A stretch of DNA of 64,000 bases, from contig SCFE01000028.1 of the NCBI GenBank assembly GCA_004352715.1, positions 1,215,465-1,279,464 of the forward strand, read 5' to 3'. The notes below the pieces were generated by a model. It had not been told where the DNA came from. It made no database searches and saw only the letters and a list, made by a program, of their open reading frames with translations. Positions 1 to 9,747 of the stretch are shown here, piece after piece (position 1 is the stretch's first letter; every line of letters begins with the position of its first letter). Position numbers and translations under genes: made by a program. The stretch comes from Hofstenia miamia (Eukaryota > Xenacoelomorpha > Acoela).

Positions 1-10
1 TATATATATA

Positions 11-127
11 TGAATAATGAGTGTAAAATCTTGTATTGTCAACGCGTTTCGACATTGTAATTTGTTATTTTCAAGATAATAATTAAGCGCTGTTTTTTTG
101 TCTTAAGAATCTTTCATGTTCATATAT
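11..127 (+). repeat. PLE left terminal repeat: inverted 82-bp part plus 28-bp direct part
   Basis: Bases 11-92 (TGAATAATGAGTG...AAGCGCTG) match the reverse complement of 2573-2659 with scattered mismatches and small indels. Bases 100-127 repeat 2669-2696 in direct orientation. The left end is thus part inverted, part direct relative to the right end. Confidence 0.75.
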
Positions 128-149
128 TTTAAAAAATATCTTAAGCACT

Positions 150-2391
150 GAAGAGCAAGAAAAATATAAAAGCTGCAAGAAATTATTTATCAAATATCAG
201 AAGGAATGCTTGCGATTGGCGTTCTTAAAGAAATGTTACATGTCATCTTTAGTTCCAAAGTTTCTAAGTATTTCAATACCATTACATCTTAGAAATTTCT
301 CAAATTTTTGTACTAGGATAACTGAAAGCTCTACACAAGATTATTAAAAAATTAAACCAATGTTTACATATATTAAAAAAGATTTGGATAAAAAGCTACA
401 TCCATTCTTTAATTCAAACATAATATCAATGTGCATGATGACTCAAATTAACAGTTATTTAAAAACAATAGAAAAAGACATCAAAAGAAAATCATGAATG
501 TATCATCAAAATTAAGTATCGATAATTTACTGCAGGTAAAAGACACCGTAATAAACATTTCATCAATAAGTCAATAACAGATATTAAAAAAGAAGCTTTA
601 TCTTATTGGATGAAAATCTCTTGGCCCTCAAAAATAAATAAATTTGAAACAATGATTGAAACAGAATCGTTCTTTAAAAAGTTGAAACATTGTAATAATT
701 TTAATCAAGAAGAAACATTAAGATGGAAGTTTAAAAACTTAACTATTTTAGAAACTTATCTTAAAATACAAAGTGCATAAACCACCAAAGCATTAAAACT
801 GTTAAATGCACTTAAAGAACTAAGTAGTAACGAAAAATTATATATTTGCAAATCTGACAAGACAATAATGTAATAGTCCAAGATAAATCAAAATATCTAG
901 AAAGTATGAATGAAATTCTAAGTGATCGTAGTAAATTTATAATACAGATAAAGGAAGTAAGCGAAATTTTTTCATAATAGAAGAAGAGCATTTCAATCGT
1001 GAACTTCTTAAAATTAAGAACAAGGGAAACATCAGCGAAGAATTGTGTAAAAAACTATATAGTGCAGGATGTAAACCTGCCAGAATATATGGTCTTGCAA
1101 AAATTCACAAGAATCTGAAAAATCCAACACATAGACCTATATTGAATGTTATAGACAATCAGAGCTATCACGTCCATAAATAATTGGACAGTATTCTTAA
1201 ACCATTTGTTCCAAATAAATATACTCTGAAAAATACTGAAGACTTAATTAAAAAGTTGAAAATCTTCAATTTGTCAGTTATGATGTGAAATCTCTTTTTA
1301 CTAACATACCATCTGAAAAACCCATAAAGCACATTTTGAACATCATTCCTGAGAATAATTTAGAAATCAATCATCAAGTTTTACATCAACTATTAAACTT
1401 AGCATGCAAACATGTCCATTTTACATTCAATAATATTTTATAAACAAATTGATGGTATACCAATAGGATCCCCTCTAGGCCCTACAATAGCTAAATTTGC
1501 AATGAACATAATTGAAAATGAAGTCTTGAAGATCAACCTATCATCTATCATCGATATGTTGATGACATCATTGCCGCATTTAAAACAAAAAAAGCTGATA
1601 GTTTTTTTAGTTTTTCAAATAACATCTGTAAAGAACTTTAATTTACAATTGATCATAAAATTGATAATAGTTTGAGCTTTCTAGATATCACAATGTCAAA
1701 GAATAAAAATGAACTAATTACAAATTGGTATAAAAAATCTACAAAAACAAGTTCATAATAAAAATACAGTTAAGTGTGTAGTAGATAGAATATTTACAAA
1801 TTGTTTAGATTATCAAAATTTAACGAAGAGCATAGACAAACTTATTAATGATGTAATGAAAATGGTTATCCACAAGAATTAATATACAAAGTGATAAATG
1901 CTAAATTCAAATACAATAACAATAAGCAACGAAGTAAAAAAGAAAACACAAATTTGTTTTGGACGTTACCTTATATCAAGAAGAATGCCATTAAACAACT
2001 AAAAATATTGAACAAAGATCCATTAGCATAAAAAATTTGTCCTATATTAACATCGATTAAAACACAAGATATTTTCACAAACAAAGATAAAGTACCCATT
2101 GATGTGTCATCTGGACTCGTCTATATTTACAACTGTGATGAATGCAATTATTCATACATGGGCGAGACCAGACGACATTTAAGCATGAGAATATACGAAC
2201 GTATGCGAGATAATCTTAATTCAGAAATATTTTTAATTGCACATCCACCAAAAAGAAATAATTTTAAAATAATCATTAAACATCAAGAAAGAAAAATAGC
2301 GGAAAATATTGCAATTAAATACTTTGAAAGACCTCTAATGAACAAACAAAAAGACATTAGTGTAACATCAGTCGGTAGTTGTTATTTATAG
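150..2391 (+). pseudogene. PLE reverse transcriptase with GIY-YIG endonuclease, frameshifted
   Basis: Reading begins near 150 (EEQEKYKSCKK...) and passes through several frameshifts and stops. Recognisable landmarks are ARIYGLAKIHK near 1080 (fingers), FVSYDVKSLFTNIP near 1268 (motif A), YKQIDGIPIGSPLGP near 1440 (motif B), a broken YHRYVDD near 1545-1565 (motif C) and LSFLDI near 1673. The final stretch, 2086-2391, is an open GIY-YIG domain: VYIYNCDECNYSYMGETRR contains the two cysteines and the GIY/YIG-like strands typical of PLE endonucleases, and it ends at TAG 2389-2391. Known PLE proteins are a single polypeptide of this order, so this is a dead copy. In-frame stops near 345, 835 and 1180 rule out expression. 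Confidence 0.85.
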
Positions 2392-2511
2392 ACCAGATCA
2401 CGCGCTTTTCGTGTTGACTAGTTGTTTTCATGTTTGTAAATATTGTAAATACGCATTGTATATGAGACACCCATGAATCTGTAAATAGTTTAACCGTGTT
2501 CTCTTGTTCGC

Positions 2512-2533
2512 TAGAATCACCCCAGTGATTCTA
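2512..2533. repeat. Perfect 9-bp hairpin in PLE 3' non-coding region
   Basis: TAGAATCAC, a CCCA loop, then GTGATTCTA. It lies between the endonuclease stop and the right terminal repeat of PLE copy 1. Its role is unknown. I looked for a hammerhead ribozyme core around it and did not find one. Confidence 0.6.
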
Positions 2534-2572
2534 CATTAGCAAGGTAAATATATTTTGAAAAAGTAGGAAAAA

Positions 2573-2696
2573 CAGCGGTTAATTATTAATTATCTTGAAA
2601 ATGACAAATTAGAATACCGAAATGCGTTGATAATAAAAGATTTTATACTCATTATTCAAACATATTTAGTCTTAAGAATCTTTCATGTTCATATAT
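2573..2696 (+). repeat. PLE right terminal repeat
   Basis: This is the partner of the left repeat: 2573-2659 pairs inverted with 11-92 and 2669-2696 repeats 100-127 directly. The same sequence ends copy 2 near 7940-8037 and 9195-9293, which shows that it belongs to the element and not to the flank. Confidence 0.75.
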
Positions 2697-3950
2697 ATTT
2701 AAAATTAAAATAAAATTTTCATCACATACATATAAATTAAAACATTTCCACTTTCTATTTAGTATAAATTTCATCTAACAGGTCTTAAATTAATGTATTT
2801 GTACTGTATACAGATGATTAAATGTGAAATTTGTGTAACAAAGAAGAATAATACTTAAAGTCACACAATTAAATCTGTCACGCACACATTTAGGGGAATT
2901 TTCCATTTAAGGGCATTAATGATTGCATCCTATGCAACAAACTGCAAATCATTCCAAATGGCGTTAATTGGAAATGTACACATCATCCGCCACACACAGT
3001 AACTGTGTGTACAGACAGTAACAAAATCAAGAACCTTCTTGGGCTTTTTGGTCGCTGATTAATGTGTTGTTTGAACGAGGTGATTTTTTAGCGAGTACAG
3101 TAATTTGACCATCCACCTGGCCTTGTAAAGGCCACCAGGTCGTTGGAATGTCATTTTTTGTGTCAATGTCTTTTCCATCAATGTACAATTGTAAGTAATT
3201 TCAGAAGTTCTTTGTAATCGTGACAAAAATTCTTATTCTGCACATTTACAACCAACCTTCTGACGTTCGATTAGAAAGGACATGGCATCGCCATTGTATT
3301 GTGAACTTTCAATATTCAAGAGATCAGTATAACTGCTATACGGAAACAGACGTATCATCAGCTTCGATTAATGCTTCAGTGTATGCAGGTTATTGTGCAG
3401 GGGTCATATGTATCCTTATTGCTAAAGCCACAAGTCGTTCAGAATGTTATGCGGAATGAAGCCGGGCATACCTACTTTCTTCCACATTTTCATCATTTTC
3501 TTCGTCATCATTTATGTAATCAAGTACGTGGTCAACGGGTACAGCAGCATTGTCTAACCGTTCTTTCTGATTTTTTGACACGTTCAGCCTCGTTCTCGAA
3601 TTAATCGCCTCTGGATTTTCGAGAGTCAAATGTTGCTTTGCAGTCAGTCTATCGATTTCAAGAATGCTCGATCTTCTTCATTCTTTAATTTGTCGAGTAC
3701 ATCTTTTAGCCACAATGAAAATGTGGTGTCAAATTTCTCTTTCATGGCTGCAATTTGTCTCTGTGTGGTCGGAGTATTGCGACGTTCATTTGGCATTAAT
3801 TGAAGCTTTTGGTTTTCATTATGAAGTATTTTAATTAAATTTTCTTTCAGTGATGGTTAGCATTGCTGCTCTGCCATAAAAGTCCTTCTCTTGAGCCATC
3901 CAATTTGGCGTGTCTGATTGATTTACTATCTTCTAATGTGTACTTTAAAC

Positions 3951-4289
3951 CAGTGTTGGTCGATTTAAATCAAGTACACTAAAACAGATAAAAAAGTCGT
4001 CTATTTTAATTATTTTGAGGTTATTGCTCTGATATTGGAATGAATTGGATAGCTCCGAAATTATTGCTTTACATGTTTTTTATCTTCAGTTTATTTAAAA
4101 TTGATTAAATTATTGTATTTCAAAATTGTAGTATCAAAAGGATTTCTAATATTTACTACCTTGGAAATGGTCTGGCTAAAATTAAAATTTAGATGTAAAA
4201 TCCGATTTAAATAAAGAAAATCCGATTTAAATAAAAAAATCGAATTTTTTGATTTTTTTTTAATTTAAAACGAATTTTCCCCAACACTG
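3951..4289. mobile_element. hAT-type MITE, 339 bp, 8-bp target duplication
   Basis: The terminal inverted repeats begin CAGTGTTGG on both sides (3951 and, inverted, 4289). The flanking 8-mers are identical, CTTTAAAC at 3943-3950 and 4290-4297. The 8-bp duplication and a T at position 2 with an A at position 7 fit hAT target preference. The interior is AT-rich with ATCCGATTTAAAT-like repeats and no coding potential. Confidence 0.85.
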
Positions 4290-4297
4290 CTTTAAAC

Positions 4298-4837
4298 TAG
4301 TGTGTTCAACTGAAACTAAAACTGAATTCAATAAGACATGTAAACCGACTTAAAACTGAAACTGAAAAAAAATTAACATTTAACATAGTTAATTTCATAT
4401 CTCTGTTCCTAGCAATCATTACTCTATCCCGAAGCTTTCATTAGGCATTTTGCGGACTCGCCCCTCTGATTGAATTGCAGCACCACAGAATAAACGTTCA
4501 ACACCAGTGCCTGTCTCTTATACACAAAGATTTACGTTATACTATATTCATTACTATCCTTTAAAATGTATCCCTGCATGTAACATTAACATTGTTACAT
4601 ATGCTAATGAAACATACCTTATTTGTTATTGCAGTTACTAATTGAACATGACAAACATGTTTAACAAAATGTTCTCCGCCCTTGGTTCCTAGAAACAATT
4701 TAGGTGCAAAACTGAAATATAAAACTGAAACTGAAGTGGGCGGACTTTTTAAACTGAAACTAAAACGGAAATTCGTCAAAATCCGATTTGAAACTGAAAT
4801 TGAATTTGTCTGTATTTTAATTCAGTTTAACACACTA
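4298..4837. mobile_element. Second hAT-type MITE, 540 bp, same 8-bp target
   Basis: The inverted ends begin TAGTGTGTT (4298 and, inverted, 4837), followed by AACTGAA-rich sequence on both sides. It is flanked by CTTTAAAC at 4290-4297 and 4838-4845, the same 8-mer as the neighbouring element. The ends differ from those of the 3951-4289 element, so these are two families that inserted at one site. The interior carries repeated AAACTGAAACTGAA motifs and no coding region. Confidence 0.8.
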
Positions 4838-5470
4838 CTTTAAACAACTCAAAACTTGTTGACCTCCTGACACGAATAGTTTCGATATTGATAGTAATAC
4901 CTGGTGTGCCGAGACCAAAAACTGTGTGCAGATACCGGGGTACTATTGGACGAATGACTCGTTTTCGTGCTCCGCATAAATTTTGTAGGTTTAGCGCCCG
5001 TATCCGGCGTGGTTTCATTAGGAACTTTCGACATCTTCACCTGAAAAGTGTTTAAATTTTTGGCACATGTCTAGATGATCAATTTAAGAATATGATTCCA
5101 AAAATGTCATTAAAATAATCTGTGACATGTAAATATTATTCACTAATAATTTTGCATCATTCATCATTTAGCAACAGTGCACACATCTAATTGCTAATTA
5201 GAATTTATACGTATGTTTATACTCATCAAAGGAATAAAATTAGACTAGGAGCAAAGTGATATTCCAAAATTAAGCAGGGTATATACCCCAATATATATAT
5301 ATATATATNTTTATGCATGTGGGACCAATAATTTACATGAAATTTGGCCTTGGACCAATAATTTATGGTCCATTCAGACCTTTTGTGCAGAGCCGTCATT
5401 ATCAAAATTTGCTGTACACAGAGGTCAAATGAAGGCCCCGTTTTGTCCACAACGGTCAGTATAACTTGTT

Positions 5471-5981
5471 GCCAATAACGACCTCCCTCATTCTGTTCTC
5501 AACTCGTCTTGCCTGTTGTATGTCGACGACACTGCGATTTTTGATTTTGGTTGGTCTTTTGCTTCTAACATTTCTTCTGATCTTGAGCACTTGTCTTCTT
5601 GGTCTTCTGTCAACCATCTTGATTTTAGCACTACCTAGACATGTGGTATTTCCTTTTCTGTGGCTCCCCCTTCTGATTTGCCTCTACCTGTGAACTTTGC
5701 GCCTGATCACACTCATTTTGGAGTTCAACTTGCTGCAAACTTAAATTGGACTTCACATGTGTCTGTGCGTCTCCGCAAAGCTAATTCCTCGCTATTTGCC
5801 CTTTTCCGTAATGTTCCTTTTAAATACCTCGTCCGCTGTGAAACTCTCTTTGTTCAAGTCCATTCTTCTCTACGCATCTCCTTGTTGGTGGCATTCTCGT
5901 GCTTTGTTTCACTCTATGGAACGTTTCCAGAAACGCGCTTTCAAATGGATTTCCCCTTTGGACTATAAGACGCTCTGCTGA
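5471..5981 (+). pseudogene. Non-LTR retrotransposon reverse transcriptase fragment
   Basis: Translation from 5471 gives NDLPHSVLNSSCLLYVDDTA, with YVDD of RT motif C, then LEHLSSWSSVNHLDFSTT, then SFSVAPPSDLP and a LGVQL-like stretch FGVQLAANLNWTSHV (KYLG-type position). One in-frame TAG follows FSTT. After a frameshift near 5822 comes SAVKLSLFKSILLYASPCWW and MERFQKRAFKW, which matches the thumb-side region of Jockey/CR1-type LINEs. The fragment has no start or end of its own and is cut by the TA run and gap at 6006. Codon use is more GC-rich than the surroundings, consistent with a more recent insertion than most remnants here. Confidence 0.8.
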
Positions 5982-6451
5982 CATTCTCCACTCTCCCGCT
6001 GTCACNTATATATATATATATACATTATAATATTTGTTTAATTTTTAATTTCTATATATTGTTCACTATTGTCATTATCAGTTTGTAATATTTGTTTATT
6101 TTACCTCAATAATACTAGTTATTTCTTAGAATCCTCTTATCATTTTGTGACTATCGAAGGAGTGTTGTTCAGGAACAACAATTCTATATGTCGTAATTTA
6201 AAAAATTTTTCTGTAATTTTATAATTTTTCATATTTTCATGGCATGCATCGAGGGTTAAGGTGTCGTTAGTTTTGTATTAGTTTTCTAAGATTGTCACTC
6301 AATAGATATAAATTTTAGGCTGTCTTCATTGTATATTACCATGGTATTTTATAAATTAAATTGAAAATTTAAATTACATTTCACTTAATATAAAAAATCA
6401 TATATTTTAGTTTTTATCACCTATGTTTGTGAATTGCTCTTTTCATTAGTA

Positions 6452-9400
6452 ATGAAGGAATTTAATGTTGTAATGATGGGAGCCGGTGGTGTTGGTAAGT
6501 CAGCAATCACTATACGTTTCGTTACGGGCACATTTATGGAACATAATGATCCAACAATTGAAGATTTTTATAAAAAGATCATCGAAGTTGATGGAAGTCC
6601 ATTTATGCTCGAAATTCTAGACACTGCCGGTACAGAGCAGTTCTCATCAATGCGAGATCTTTATATAAAGAATGGCAATGGCTTTATATTGGTTTATAGC
6701 GTTATTAATAAGCAAACGTTTCAAGATGTCTGTACCCTCCGGGAGCATATTCTACGAGCTAAAAATTCAGAACATGTTCCAATGGTTCTGGTTGGCAATA
6801 AGGTAATATATATATATATATTTATATATATATATATATATATATATTATGGAAAAACANTTAATTTTTAATTTCTATATATTGTTCACTATTGTCATTA
6901 TCAGTTTGTAATATTTGTTTATTTTACCTCAATAATACTAGTTATTTCTTAGAATCCTCTTATCATTTTGTGACTATCGAAGGAGTGTTGTTCAGGAACA
7001 ACAATTCTATATGTCGTAATTTAAAAAATTTTTCTGTAATTTTATAATTTTTCATATTTTCATGGCATGCATCGAGGGTTAAGGTGTCGTTAGTTTTGTA
7101 TTAGTTTTCTAAGATTGTCACTCAATAGATATAAATTTTAGGCTGTCTTCATTGTATATTACCATGGTATTTTATAAATTAAATTGAAAATTTAAATTAC
7201 ATTTCACTTAATATAAAAAATCATATATTTTAGTTTTTATCACCTATGTTTGTGAATTGCTCTTTTCATTAGTAATGAAGGAATTTAATGTTGTAATGAT
7301 GGGAGCCGGTGGTGTTGGTAAATCAGCAATCACTATACGTTTCGTTACGGGCACATTTATGGAACATAATGATCCAACAATTGAAGATTTTTATAAAAAG
7401 ATCATCGAAGTTGATGGAAGTCCATTTATGCTCGAAATTCTAGACACTGCCGGTACNATCTACAAAAACAAGTTCATAATAAAAATACAGTTAAGTGTGT
7501 AGTAGATAGAATATTTACAAGTTGTTTAAATTATGAAAATTTAACGAAGAGCCTAGACAAACTTATTAATGATCTAATGAAAAATGGTTATTAACAAGAA
7601 CAAGTGATAAATGCTAAATTCAAATTCAATAACAATAAGCAACGAAGCAACAAAGATATTTTGGATTTACTGTGAGGAATGCAATTATTCATACATCGGC
7701 GAGACCAGACATTTAGGCACGAGTATAGAATAACATATGCGAGGTCATCTTAATACAGAAATATTTTTACATGCACACCCAACAAAAAGAAATAATTTTA
7801 CAATAGTCACTACGCATCAAAAAACAAAAATAGCGGAAAATATTGCAATTAAATTCTTTGAATGTCCTTTAATGAAAAAGTAAAAAGACATTAGCAAGCT
7901 AAATATAATTTGAAAAAGAAGGAAAATCCAGCGGTTAATTTCCTTGAAAATGACAAATTAGAATGTCGAAGCGCTGCGATAATAAAAGATTTTATACTTA
8001 TAATTCAAACATATTTAGTCTTAAGAATCTTTTATGTTCATATATATATATACCGATCCAGTACCCAAGTTACTCTCATGCGGCTTTGACCGGTCCTCAC
8101 ATTATAAAGTACCGCTGTACCTGATTTATTGGTTAAATTCTCTTTTTGCCCGGTTGTGATAGGCATTGCTGCTTCTGTCCCTTTTTTTGCATTTCATAAA
8201 GGATTTGTACAGTTGAAAGAACGTGTACTGACCGCATATATATATATATATATANTCTTTGAATTATGAGCATAAAATCTTTTATTATTATATTATATTT
8301 ATTATATTTTCTTTGAACATCATTTCTGAGAATAGTTTAGAAATCAATCATCAAGTTTTACATCAACTAATAAACTTAGCGTGCAAACATGTTAATTTAA
8401 CATTCAATAGTATCGTATACAAGCAAATTGATGGTATGCCGATAGGATCCCCTACAATGGCTAATTTTGCAATGAACATAATTGAAAATGAAATAGAAAG
8501 TCTTGAAGATCAACCCATCATCTATCATCGATATGTTGATGACAGGTTTGCCGCATTTAAAACAAAAAAATCTGATAGTTTTTTAGTTTTTTAAATAACA
8601 TCTGTAAAGAACTTTAATTTACAATTGATCATAAAATTGATAATAGTTTGAGCTTTCTAGATATCACAATGTCAAAGAATAAAAATGAACTAATTACAAA
8701 TTGGTATAAAAAATCTACAAAAACAAGTTCATAATAAAAATACAGTTAAGTGTGTAGTAGATAGAATATTTACAAGTTGTTTAAATTATGAAAATTTAAC
8801 GAAGAGCCTAGACAAACTTATTAATGATCTAATGAAAAATGGTTATTAACAAGAACAAGTGATAAATGCTAAATTCAAATTCAATAACAATAAGCAACGA
8901 AGCAACAAAGATATTTTGGATTTACTGTGAGGAATGCAATTATTCATACATCGGCGAGACCAGACATTTAGGCACGAGTATAGAATAACATATGCGAGGT
9001 CATCTTAATACAGAAATATTTTTACATGCACACCCAACAAAAAGAAATAATTTTACAATAGTCACTACGCATCAAAAAACAAAAATAGCGGAAAATATTG
9101 CAATTAAATTCTTTGAATGTCCTTTAATGAAAAAGTAAAAAGACATTAGCAAGCTAAATATAATTTGAAAAAGAAGGAAAATCCAGCGGTTAATTTCCTT
9201 GAAAATGACAAATTAGAATGTCGAAGCGCTGCGATAATAAAAGATTTTATACTTATAATTCAAACATATTTAGTCTTAAGAATCTTTTATGTTCATATAT
9301 ATATATACCGATCCAGTACCCAAGTTACTCTCATGCGGCTTTGACCGGTCCTCACATTATAAAGTACCGCTGTACCTGATTTATTGGTTAAATTCTCTTT

Positions 9401-9747
9401 TTGCCCGGTTGTGATAGGCATTGCTGCTTCTGTCCCTTTTTTTGCATTTCATAAAGGATTTGTACAGTTGAAAGAACGTGTACTGACCGCATATATATAT
9501 ATGTATTTCTACTGTTGCAATAAACAATGTTAAATTCAGAATTTAGGTCGATCTTGCGGATCAAATGCGTGAAGTGCCTTTTCATATGGTTGATCAACTG
9601 GCTAGTGATCACAATTTTTCATTTTTTGAAACATCAGCTAAAACAAGACACAACATCGATTTCGTTTTTAAAGAAATCGTGCAGCAAATGCTTATGTATT
9701 CTTTAAATACTCGAAACAATCATTCAAACTGCTGCTTCATTTTGTAA
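6452..9747 (+). CDS. Rap2-type Ras family small GTPase, copy A (two exons)
   Basis: The exons are 6452-6802 (117 codons, ends AAG|gtaata) and 9547-9747 (ttcagaatttag|GTC, stop TAA 9745-9747). They join in phase 0 as GNK|VDL to give 183 aa, the usual Rap2 length. Visible motifs are the P-loop GAGGVGKS (10-17), switch I DPTIEDFY (33-40, with the Rap2-type F39), DTAGTEQF (57-64, T61 as in Rap), NKVD (116-119), ETSAK and a C-terminal CCFIL with CAAX box CFIL, which predicts geranylgeranylation, plus a preceding cysteine that could be palmitoylated. Rap proteins are membrane switches acting on adhesion, polarity and kinase effectors. H31/N32 replace the usual KY before switch I. The intron holds PLE copy 2 and assembly duplications, so its real length is uncertain. 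I chose the ATG at 6452 because it aligns with the family start. Confidence 0.88.
6861..7456 (+). repeat. Near-identical second copy of Rap2-A upstream region and partial exon 1
   Basis: It repeats 6038-6633 at a constant offset of 823 with, as far as I can see, one difference (G6499 versus A7322, silent in Lys16). It contains the ATG at 7275 and exon 1 up to the DTAGT codons, then breaks at a single N. The single-N joins on both sides and the near identity indicate an unmerged allele or overlapping contig and not a third GTPase gene. Confidence 0.8.
7458..8254 (+). repeat. Near-identical second copy of PLE copy 2 3' part and flank
   Basis: It repeats 8713-9502 at an offset of 1255 essentially without change, and it is bounded by single Ns at 7457 and 8255. 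It includes a decayed GIY-YIG domain and the TA-bounded GC-richer segment. An assembly duplication is the simplest explanation. Confidence 0.8.
8256..9297 (+). mobile_element. Penelope-like element, copy 2, internally deleted, in Rap2-A intron
   Basis: The left end 8256-8290 (TTTGAATTATGAGCATAAAATC) is the inverted-type PLE terminus, and then the element jumps directly into the [29 protein letters not shown] and [14 protein letters not shown] (8370-8570) are motifs B and C, with YVDD intact. A stop follows at about 8593, then LSFLDI, a damaged GIY-YIG piece near 8930-9130 and the PLE right terminus to about 9297. The whole N-terminal half and motif A are missing. It sits in sense orientation within the intron of Rap2 copy A and interrupts sequence that is only 185 bp long in copy B. 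Confidence 0.8.
9306..9491. repeat. GC-richer ~186-bp segment enclosed in TA runs
   Basis: The segment CCGATCCAGTACCCAAG... to ...GTGTACTGACCGC lies between two (TA)n tracts, and the same piece occurs at 8051-8236. It is not part of PLE copy 1, whose right end is followed by different sequence. I see no coding region or inverted ends. It may be a separate insertion into a TA microsatellite. Confidence 0.4.

Larger units (their letters stand above)
11..2696 (+). mobile_element. Penelope-like element, copy 1 (decayed)
   Basis: The segment carries, in order, a PLE N-terminal region, a reverse transcriptase and a GIY-YIG endonuclease, bounded by related ends. The left end (11-92) is the inverted complement of the right end (2573-2659). 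Outside or just inside these a 28-bp direct repeat starting GTCTTAAGAATC occurs at 100-127 and 2669-2696. PLEs are known to carry odd terminal repeats, so the arrangement fits the family. The left end abuts a TA run that begins at base 1, so the true 5' boundary may lie outside the window. Confidence 0.8.
2885..5040 (-). pseudogene. Decayed coding region of an unidentified invertebrate repeat protein family
   Basis: Minus-strand frames give coding-like pieces interrupted by frameshifts and by two MITEs. From upstream to downstream they are a start MKMSKVPNETTPDTG at 5040; MAQEKDFYGRAAMLT near 3900; a charged stretch QRQIAAMKEKFDTTFSLWL near 3760-3710; EIDRLTAKQHLTLENPEA to DYINDDEENDENVEE (3660-3470); SERLVALAIRIHMTPAQ (about 3440-3390); and FQRPGGLYKARWMVKLLYSL near 3160-3090. 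The last motif resembles a PGAxHxARWMAK segment that I recall from uncharacterised, apparently mobile-element-associated proteins of invertebrates. That link is from memory and weak. No catalytic motif is visible. It is clearly non-functional here. Confidence 0.4.

Noticed and set aside
2400-2660. Hammerhead ribozyme in the PLE terminal region
   Set aside because: PLEs often carry one, but I found no CUGAUGA...GAAA core on either strand; only a simple 9-bp hairpin.
4511-4526. CTGTCTCTTATACACA equals 16 bases of the Tn5 mosaic end used in sequencing libraries
   Set aside because: The adjoining TTATACACAAAGATTTACG matches the end of the element at 35647-35938, so it is explained by a natural repeat inside a MITE with clean target duplications.
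7275-7456. A third Rap2 gene
   Set aside because: It is a near-perfect repeat of exon 1 of copy A between single-N joins; an assembly duplication is far more likely.
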